Positions 5,505-11,207 of a DNA stretch of 11,207 nucleotides are shown here, piece by piece (within the stretch, counting starts at the first letter, position 1; the number at the start of each line of letters is the position of its first letter). The DNA comes from Alkaliphilus sp. (GTDB lineage: Bacteria > Bacillota > Clostridia > Peptostreptococcales > Natronincolaceae). Location: contig JALNXC010000014.1 of the NCBI GenBank assembly GCA_023230535.1, positions 1-11,207 on the forward strand. Direction: 5' to 3'. The translations under genes and the position numbers were made by a program. The notes beneath the pieces are model-generated. The model was not told where the DNA came from, did not search any database, and saw only the letters and a list, made by a program, of their open reading frames with translations.

Positions 5505-6566
5505 TTATTCTATGGTTACATTGTTAAAATTACGTACAACCTGAACCCATGTTTTACCCGGATTCAATATTAATTCCTGCCCTGTTTCATCATAATATTT
5601 TGTAGCACCCTCATAGCTGTCTTTTTCCCAAGTTATATCAATGGCCTTCCCGCCGGTTATGTATTTTCCTTTGCCTTCGCCAACCGTATCCATCTTCAGG
5701 CGTAACTGTTCATCTATTACTTTAGCTGAAACCTGCTGTATTATAATGTTTGTTGCAGTAAGCGTCTCTTCAGTTATTTCATCTTTATGCTCCGTTCCAT
5801 TATAATATCTTTTATAAATTTTATTTGCATCATCATAAATATATGATGCCTCACTGTTTTTAAAATATTTAACTTTTACCTCATTTGCAATTTCGCCTCT
5901 TCCCATCTCTTTAAAAGAGGAATTAAATTTAAATCCGTCAAACTGTGGCTCTTTTCTATAATTGCTTTTTTCCGCCGCTTTCTTGAGGGCCTCATAACTG
6001 GAATACAAATTATGGGGAATTTTTTTATGTTTTTTTCTCCAAAACACATCATTACCCCGGCTCATAGAATTTATATTCGCCGCCTTTTTATTTTCAATAT
6101 CCGCTATAGCCTGATTGCTTCCACCGACATGCACCAGATGGCTGTCAAATTCCAATGACTTTTCAACAAGATATGGTCTGGCACTCCTTATAGGCCCTAA
6201 GGTTTCAGGTTCATTTATCAAAAATATACCCAAATACCTGGTAATATCTCCTTCCGCTAAAAATTCATACGCAAATTCAGCATCTATTAAACCTGCCTGC
6301 GGCCTGGCACCCTGTTGATTATCAAAAACAACGGTAAAAGGCCTTCTGTTTATTTTCTCCTCTTCCGCATATATACCGCTCAGGGGAGAAGCCACACCCT
6401 CTATTTCGGGTTGATCAACGGTTTGAATGTCTTCCGTTTTTTCTACCCCTGCATCGGTATGTTTTTCTTCCTCATCATTGTTGTTTTTCTTACGACAACT
6501 TGTTCCTATAAATAATATCAATAAAACTAAAAATAATATGATTCCCTTTTTTCTCCAATCGCTCAT
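5505..6566 (-). CDS. DUF3048 (YerB-like) probable lipoprotein
   Basis: The function is unknown. The 353-aa protein starts with a charged MSDWRKKG and a hydrophobic segment (residues 9-23, IILFLVLLILFIGTS) ending at C24. This suggests a lipoprotein signal, although position -3 is Gly rather than the usual Leu. A low-complexity charged linker follows (about 25-60). The DUF3048 N-terminal region has RPFTVVFDNQQGARPQAGL, AYEFLAEGDITRYLGIF and GPIRSARPYLVE, and the C-terminal domain has ITGGKAIDITWEK and LNPGKTWVQVV. B. subtilis YerB is the best-known relative. It should sit outside the cytoplasmic membrane. The start is clear: GGGGA lies 8 nt before ATG 6566. It follows the DUF502 gene by 26 nt and is the last member of the tight gene block. 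Confidence 0.88.
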   Translation of the reverse strand: MSDWRKKGIILFLVLLILFIGTSCRKKNNNDEEEKHTDAGVEKTEDIQTVDQPEIEGVASPLSGIYAEEEKINRRPFTVVFDNQQGARPQAGLIDAEFAYEFLAEGDITRYLGIFLINEPETLGPIRSARPYLVEKSLEFDSHLVHVGGSNQAIADIENKKAANINSMSRGNDVFWRKKHKKIPHNLYSSYEALKKAAEKSNYRKEPQFDGFKFNSSFKEMGRGEIANEVKVKYFKNSEASYIYDDANKIYKRYYNGTEHKDEITEETLTATNIIIQQVSAKVIDEQLRLKMDTVGEGKGKYITGGKAIDITWEKDSYEGATKYYDETGQELILNPGKTWVQVVRNFNNVTIE

Positions 6567-6592
6567 AACATGTCTCCCCTTTGATTTACACT

Positions 6593-7192
6593 TTACTCCA
6601 ATTTTTTGCTTGAGGGTTTTGCAATCCCCCCGGACACAACCAATTTAATCGCATCCTCCACACACATATCCAGCACAATCACATCTTCTTCAGGTACTGC
6701 TACCAACATACCCGATGTGGGGTTAGGTGTGGTAGGTATAAAAACTGAAACTGTGGCCTTACCTATTTTATCTTCGATATTTTCTACTCCCGTTGAAGTG
6801 ACAAATCCTATAGTATATACCCCGGGCGTAGGATATCTCACCAAAACAACCTTACGAAATGCCGTATTAGCACTACCATATATAGTTTGCGTGAGCTGCT
6901 TGATAGGAAAATAAATAGATCTCACTATCGGAATCTTTTTAAAAAAATATTCAGTGGTGCCGAACAGCTTATGACCTGCATAATTTGTAGCTATAACACC
7001 GGCTAATAAAATTATACCTACAGTAATAATAATACCTAAACCATAAATTGTAAAGCCTAACAATTCTTCTATGGGCCTTCTAAATACGCTGTCAACTTTA
7101 TTTAACATCCACAATATAGAATAAATAGTGATCAATAAAGGAATCATTACCAATAGCCCTGTTAAAAAAATTTTTCTAATCTCTTTAAACAT
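6593..7192 (-). CDS. DUF502 family membrane protein
   Basis: The 199-aa protein has two predicted membrane segments: residues 9-29 (FLTGLLVMIPLLITIYSILW) and about 48-70 (IYGLGIIITVGIILLAGVIA). A soluble C-terminal domain follows, with the family blocks IPIVRSIYFPIKQ (87-99) and FIPTTPNPTSGML (152-163). These are hallmarks of DUF502, a widespread integral membrane family without an established biochemical role. The preferred start is ATG 7192-7190, preceded by GGGTGA with about 6 nt spacing. The ATG at 7207 precedes that Shine-Dalgarno sequence and has only a weak site of its own. The gene follows the DgkA-PAP2 gene by 21 nt, so it is probably co-expressed with lipid-recycling functions; a functional link is inference only. 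Confidence 0.87.
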   Translation of the reverse strand: MFKEIRKIFLTGLLVMIPLLITIYSILWMLNKVDSVFRRPIEELLGFTIYGLGIIITVGIILLAGVIATNYAGHKLFGTTEYFFKKIPIVRSIYFPIKQLTQTIYGSANTAFRKVVLVRYPTPGVYTIGFVTSTGVENIEDKIGKATVSVFIPTTPNPTSGMLVAVPEEDVIVLDMCVEDAIKLVVSGGIAKPSSKKLE

Positions 7193-7213
7193 CTTTTTCA
7201 CCCACATTTCTCA

Positions 7214-7912
7214 TCAGCCAAATATTTGGAAAAATATAATTGTTATTAATATGCCCAGAACCCCGCCTATCACTACTTCAAAAAAACTATGAATTTTTGT
7301 CTCAATTCTACTTTGACAGATTAACAATGCCATAAGTACCGATAATGTGGCTAAAAACACATTCTCCGATATAAAAGTAATTGCAGTAGCCAATGAAAAT
7401 CCCACAGCCGCATGTCCGCTCGGCATCCCACCCTGTAAAAAAGTTTTAACACCAAAATATGACTTTGTTACAATTACTATAAAAATAACCACAATCAATG
7501 CGATAAAAGTTATATGCAATGGAGACTGTCTCACATGATGCAATACCTGTAAAGTATACGGATTGATCCTATGAAAAAAAATTAGATAAGCGACAATTAT
7601 AGAATTAATTGTCGCAATAAGTACCGCACCTGCTGCTACATTTTTAGCAGTTTTAGCAAAAACATTATATTTATCCGTGATTAAATCAATAGTAGCCTCA
7701 ATTGACGTATTTATCATTTCTGCTACTATTACCATGGAAATTGTAAGAAATAGTATGAGTATTTCCGTCCTGGTTAAATCAAAAAATAGGCTTGCGGCTA
7801 ATACGGCTATAGCTACAAAAAAATGTATTCTCATATTCCTCTGTGTTTTTAATCCATATATAATTCCTTCAAATGCATAATTTAAACTGTCAATTAACCT
7901 CTTAATTCTCAT
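7214..7912 (-). CDS. Diacylglycerol/undecaprenol kinase fused to PAP2 phosphatase
   Basis: This is a 232-aa membrane protein with two enzyme-like domains. Residues 1-115 are DgkA-type, with three membrane helices and the active-site cluster E65, N68, E72, D76 (AEMINTSIEATID) and K90. The Gram-positive family phosphorylates undecaprenol to the cell-wall carrier lipid. Residues about 130-232 are a compact PAP2 phosphatase domain with PSGH (164-167) and the SR...H...E block (S201, R202, H208, E212). Two oddities are visible. N91 replaces the Asp that follows the conserved Lys in DgkA, and E212 replaces the usual PAP2 Asp. The first PAP2 motif (K-x6-RP) is absent. A natural role would be recycling of undecaprenyl phosphate. 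ATG 7912 is well placed after GGGG (7925-7922). A separate ATG at 7927 is stopped after two codons. Confidence 0.9.
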   Translation of the reverse strand: MRIKRLIDSLNYAFEGIIYGLKTQRNMRIHFFVAIAVLAASLFFDLTRTEILILFLTISMVIVAEMINTSIEATIDLITDKYNVFAKTAKNVAAGAVLIATINSIIVAYLIFFHRINPYTLQVLHHVRQSPLHITFIALIVVIFIVIVTKSYFGVKTFLQGGMPSGHAAVGFSLATAITFISENVFLATLSVLMALLICQSRIETKIHSFFEVVIGGVLGILITIIFFQIFG

Positions 7913-7935
7913 AAAATATTACCCCATTGTTTTTT

Positions 7936-8385
7936 TTATAAATTCAAGAATGAAAGGACAGTTTCTTCTCTGGCCCTCATGTCTTTTGCAGATTCTTTTG
8001 TATCATGATCATAACCCATCAAATGAAACATACTATGAACTAATAAAAAAATCATTTCTCTTCCAAAAGAATGATTATATTTCTTTGCTTGTAATGCTAC
8101 TTTTTCGACAGATATAACTATATCTCCTAAAAGTTTCTCCTCTATATCTATAATTTGATTCCCTTCCACTAAGGGAAAGGACAAAACATCAGTTGGACAA
8201 TTTATCCCCCTATAAATTTTATTTAATTCTTTATTCTCATCATCATCCACCAAGGATAGGCTTATTTCATAATCTAAATCCCAGCCCTCATAAGCTAAAC
8301 ACACCAGGGCGGCCCTTTCTAATAATCGGATTAATCGTTCCTCAATCTTATATTTATGCTGTCTATTATCAACCAATAATTCCAT
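7936..8385 (-). CDS. ybeY: Endoribonuclease YbeY (rRNA maturation factor)
   Basis: YbeY is a zinc-dependent single-strand endoribonuclease required for 16S rRNA 3' end maturation and ribosome quality control. The preferred start gives 149 aa. The metal site HSMFHLMGYDH provides H117, H121 and H127 in the family spacing H-x3-H-x5-H. Other family blocks are LSLVDDDENKELNKIYR, PTDVLSFP (64-71) and LGDIVIS. The start is ATG 8385-8383: GGGGA lies 8 nt upstream, and MELLVD aligns with MSLLID of Bacillus YbeY. ATG 8400 lies in front of the Shine-Dalgarno sequence. It follows pgpH by 30 nt and sits in the usual phoH-pgpH-ybeY-dgkA-era order. Era also acts on the 16S rRNA 3' end, so the cluster is coherent. 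Confidence 0.96.
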   Translation of the reverse strand: MELLVDNRQHKYKIEERLIRLLERAALVCLAYEGWDLDYEISLSLVDDDENKELNKIYRGINCPTDVLSFPLVEGNQIIDIEEKLLGDIVISVEKVALQAKKYNHSFGREMIFLLVHSMFHLMGYDHDTKESAKDMRAREETVLSFLNL

Positions 8386-8415
8386 CAGATTTATCCCCAT
8401 CTTCTCTCTGAATAT

Positions 8416-10452
8416 TTAGACATCCGGGTATTCGATTCTTTCGTGAAAAATACCCGTTATCACCTTTAAAAAAGATTCTTTAATTTTTTTTAACTCTTTC
8501 AAGGTAATATTACTTTCGTCTAATTGCCCATCTTCCAGTTTGTCTCGAATTATTTTTTCTATTAACTCCTCCACCTTTTTCCGGGTTGGTGAAGATAGGC
8601 TCCTCACAGCAGCCTCTACCGAATCGGCCATCATTACTATTGCTGTTTCCTTTGTTTGAGGTTTTGGCCCTTCATATCTAAAATCTTTTTCGTCTATGTT
8701 ATTGCCGTCTTCTCCGGATTTGGCTTCATGATAAAAATAAGCCGCTAGGGTAGTCCCATGATGCTGTTCTATAAAATCCCTTATCTCCGCCGGCAATTTA
8801 TACTTTTTAGCCAAGTCTATACCATCCTTTACATGATCTATGATTATAGCACTGCTGAGATGAGGATCTAATTTGTCGTGAGGATTATCACATGTCAATT
8901 GGTTTTCTTTAAAAAAATAAGATCTTCTTATCTTCCCAATATCATGATAAAATGCGCCCACTCTGGCCAATAAGGAATTAGCTCCTAAAGCATCTGCAGC
9001 AGATTCACTTAAATTACCCACTATAATGCTGTGATGATATGTGCCCGGAGCCTCTATCAGCAGTTTCTTTAATAATGGTTGATTTGGATTTGACAGTTCC
9101 AACAACTTCAATGGAGTCACTATACCAAATATAGACTCCCATGCCGGCAATGACCCCACTGTCAATACCGAACAAAAAAATCCATTTAACATACCATAAA
9201 ATCCAAATGTAAGGGTCTCCATTATCTCACTGCTATTTATAAAACCGATACCCACAATTGTTGCCATATTAATTATACTCATAGCAAGCCCCGAAACAAA
9301 AATACTCGCTCTCTGCTGTGTATTTATTACACTAAAAGCACCAACCGTCCCTCCAATCAATGCCATTGCTATAAAAGTAATATTATTACCGGTAATAATA
9401 CTGATCAATACGGTCAAACATAAATTGATGAGCAAAGCTAATCTGGATTCGAGTAAAATTGAAATGAGCATGGAAGAAGTGGCTACAGGAATTAAATATA
9501 TTGAAATTCCCTGTACAGCCCTTGAAATTATTAATGTAGAAATAAAAATAATATAGATCATCAAAAGTCTTTTGGGTTTTGTCAATAACTCCCTATTAAA
9601 TGCCGCAATATAAGCAATTATGAGAAGTTCAATTACTAAAACCATAGCACCGATGCCTATATACAGAACAAAATCAAATTTGCTTTCATCGGTCAAAATT
9701 CCCAATTCACGCAATAATTCTAATCTGTCTTCTGTAATAATCTCACCTTCCCTGATTATGTTATCCCCTTTTCGTATTATTACCTTGTCTACGTTCTCCT
9801 TTGCCGATTCTATCTCTTTATTAGTGGCATCCTCATCTAAAAACTTATTAGGACGAATTGTAGCATAAATTATAGAGATTGCTAAATCCTTTAAATCGTT
9901 ATCAAACTCATCTAAATTTGTTATATATTCTTTTATACTATTTTTTTGTTTTTGCAGATCTTCAACGTTTATTCCCGCACCCATATTTTGTGTTATTATT
10001 TCATTTATATAACTTTCTAAATATTCTAATCTTTCTAATGATGCCCCTATAGCTACCCTCGCATCAACTGTTACTATATTCAGATCATTTTTTGATGTGA
10101 GCTGTGTTATTTTTTCTATCTCTGTCAATTCTTCATCACTACGCAGCCTATATACTAACGAAAAAAATTTTTCTATATCTTTTTTAACTTCCACATGAAC
10201 ACCCGGATTCAATTTATAAACAGGTTTTACCGCGGCTGCAGCTTTTTGCTTTGCACGTTCCGTATTGATTTTATCTTCTATATCTTTTGGAGCCCGTATA
10301 TCCTCCGGAGCTTTTTGCCCTATCTTTAAATCAAACTTTTCCGGTTTTAAATTTGTTAACAGTATAAAAAATAAACTTGCAAAAAACAGCAGGGCTATAA
10401 GAAAATTTCTGATTGATTTTCTTTGAAAAAACCTCTCGGCAGAGCTATTCAT
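8416..10452 (-). CDS. pgpH: Cyclic-di-AMP phosphodiesterase PgpH (7TMR-HD protein, YqfF)
   Basis: This 678-aa membrane enzyme degrades cyclic-di-AMP to pApA, influencing potassium, osmotic and cell-wall balance. It has an N-terminal membrane anchor (about residues 17-36), a long extracellular 7TMR-HD domain (about 37-257) and a seven-helix membrane region (about 258-436). A cytoplasmic HD phosphohydrolase domain occupies roughly 465-640. HD signatures are PGTYHHS (469-475) and YHDIGK, with the metal-binding pair H503-D504; further histidines follow in FIEQHHGTTLAAYFYHE. The length and architecture match Listeria PgpH and Bacillus YqfF. The start is clear, with AGGGGAGG 5 nt before ATG 10452. 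It follows phoH by 35 nt and precedes ybeY by 30 nt, the conserved Firmicutes order. Confidence 0.96.
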   Translation of the reverse strand: MNSSAERFFQRKSIRNFLIALLFFASLFFILLTNLKPEKFDLKIGQKAPEDIRAPKDIEDKINTERAKQKAAAAVKPVYKLNPGVHVEVKKDIEKFFSLVYRLRSDEELTEIEKITQLTSKNDLNIVTVDARVAIGASLERLEYLESYINEIITQNMGAGINVEDLQKQKNSIKEYITNLDEFDNDLKDLAISIIYATIRPNKFLDEDATNKEIESAKENVDKVIIRKGDNIIREGEIITEDRLELLRELGILTDESKFDFVLYIGIGAMVLVIELLIIAYIAAFNRELLTKPKRLLMIYIIFISTLIISRAVQGISIYLIPVATSSMLISILLESRLALLINLCLTVLISIITGNNITFIAMALIGGTVGAFSVINTQQRASIFVSGLAMSIINMATIVGIGFINSSEIMETLTFGFYGMLNGFFCSVLTVGSLPAWESIFGIVTPLKLLELSNPNQPLLKKLLIEAPGTYHHSIIVGNLSESAADALGANSLLARVGAFYHDIGKIRRSYFFKENQLTCDNPHDKLDPHLSSAIIIDHVKDGIDLAKKYKLPAEIRDFIEQHHGTTLAAYFYHEAKSGEDGNNIDEKDFRYEGPKPQTKETAIVMMADSVEAAVRSLSSPTRKKVEELIEKIIRDKLEDGQLDESNITLKELKKIKESFLKVITGIFHERIEYPDV

Positions 10453-10487
10453 AGTGTCCTCCCCTAATATTTAATATACATATTACT

Positions 10488-11207
10488 TTATTTTTGCACC
10501 CTAGTTTTCGCCTTAATATCATATTTCTCGTAAGCATTGACAATTTTTTGAACTAATCGATGTCTCACAACATCTCTGCTTGTTAAATATACAAATCCAA
10601 TTTCATCTATATCTTTTAATACCTTTTCTACATGCTTTAGACCGGAATATTTACCCTTAGGAAGATCTATTTGTGTAACATCCCCTGTTACTATAGCCTT
10701 TGAACCTAAGCCTATCCGGGTTAAAAACATCTTCATCTGCTCCCTGGTAGCATTTTGAGCCTCATCTAAAATAATGAAAGAATTGTTTAATGTTCTCCCC
10801 CTCATATAGGCCAAAGGAGCCACCTCTATCATGCCTCTTTCTACATATTTTTGGAATCTTTCCGATCCAAGAATATCAAAAAGGGCATCATATAGAGGCC
10901 TCAAATAAGGATCTACCTTGTCCTTTAAATCCCCGGGTAAAAATCCAAGGCTTTCACCGGCCTCTACCGCAGGCCTTGTCAAGATAATTCTATTTACTTC
11001 CTCATTCCTTAGGGCTTTTACTGCCATAGTGACTGCTAAATAGGTTTTGCCCGTACCGGCAGGACCTATACCGAATGTTAAATCTTTAGATTGTATTTGT
11101 TCAATATATTTTCTTTGCCCCACGGTTTTTGGTTTAATAGGTTTGTTTTTATCGGTAACAAATATTATATCCCCCGCCAAAGACTGTATTTGTTCCTGTT
11201 CCCCCTC
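10488..11207 (-). CDS. phoH: PhoH-like ATPase (5' end cut off by window)
   Basis: The reading frame is open to the right edge, leaving 239 C-terminal residues. The TTG at 11180 is probably an internal Leu codon, not the start. The P-loop GPAGTGKT (residues 48-55 of the visible part), the block TRPAVEAGESLGFLPGDL, the Walker B FIILDEAQN and the following TGDVTQIDLP are all characteristic of PhoH. The end RHRLVQKIVNAYEKYD is also typical. Bacillus PhoH is about 319 aa, so roughly 80-90 N-terminal residues are missing. PhoH proteins are ATPases with an SF1-helicase-like core. Their exact role is not settled, but the constant position next to ybeY suggests RNA or ribosome metabolism. This is the first gene visible in the tight block running down to the DUF3048 gene. 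Confidence 0.95.
   Translation of the reverse strand, partial: EGEQEQIQSLAGDIIFVTDKNKPIKPKTVGQRKYIEQIQSKDLTFGIGPAGTGKTYLAVTMAVKALRNEEVNRIILTRPAVEAGESLGFLPGDLKDKVDPYLRPLYDALFDILGSERFQKYVERGMIEVAPLAYMRGRTLNNSFIILDEAQNATREQMKMFLTRIGLGSKAIVTGDVTQIDLPKGKYSGLKHVEKVLKDIDEIGFVYLTSRDVVRHRLVQKIVNAYEKYDIKAKTRVQK

Noticed and set aside
11178..11180. TTG as the start codon of phoH.
   Set aside because: The frame stays open to the window edge and the family has about 80-90 more N-terminal residues. There is no Shine-Dalgarno sequence at the right distance.

Overview
The window is a compact stretch of housekeeping genes, all on the minus strand. It comes from an AT-rich Gram-positive of the class Clostridia or a close relative. 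The gene order (phoH, pgpH, ybeY, dgkA, cdd, era, yqzL, recO, glycyl-tRNA synthetase, ccpN) is the conserved Firmicutes cluster. The glycine T-box, the strong GGAGG-type ribosome binding sites and the single-chain glycyl-tRNA synthetase all agree with this. I cannot name the genus.

Read in the direction of transcription (right to left), the first block runs from the right edge to about 5505: phoH (5' end cut off), pgpH, ybeY, a diacylglycerol kinase/PAP2 fusion, a DUF502 membrane protein and a DUF3048 (YerB-like) probable lipoprotein. Gaps are only 21-35 nt, so this looks like one transcript. Its themes are rRNA maturation (ybeY, probably phoH), cyclic-di-AMP breakdown (pgpH) and envelope lipid recycling (the DgkA-PAP2 fusion). 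A 205-nt gap with a weak promoter candidate precedes cdd and era, which overlap by 11 bp. The small gene yqzL follows, then a 188-nt non-coding stretch, then recO and a DUF4342 protein.

The last block is a sigma-A-type promoter and a glycine T-box riboswitch (about 1958-2166) controlling glyS. A short intergenic region then carries a nearly perfect 30-bp palindrome, and ccpN follows, cut off at the left edge. The palindrome and a nearby direct copy match the operator consensus known for the B. subtilis CcpN repressor, which points to autoregulation.

Several longest-ORF starts are probably wrong. In six genes an in-frame ATG sits directly in front of, or inside, the Shine-Dalgarno sequence, 15 or 18 nt upstream of the better start. 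A seventh gene has the same arrangement with an immediate stop codon. I give the corrected starts and treat the recurrence as a finding. I see no mobile element, CRISPR array, tRNA, rRNA or defence system. The window does not appear to hold an unknown multi-gene system; the interesting signals are regulatory and at the level of single genes.
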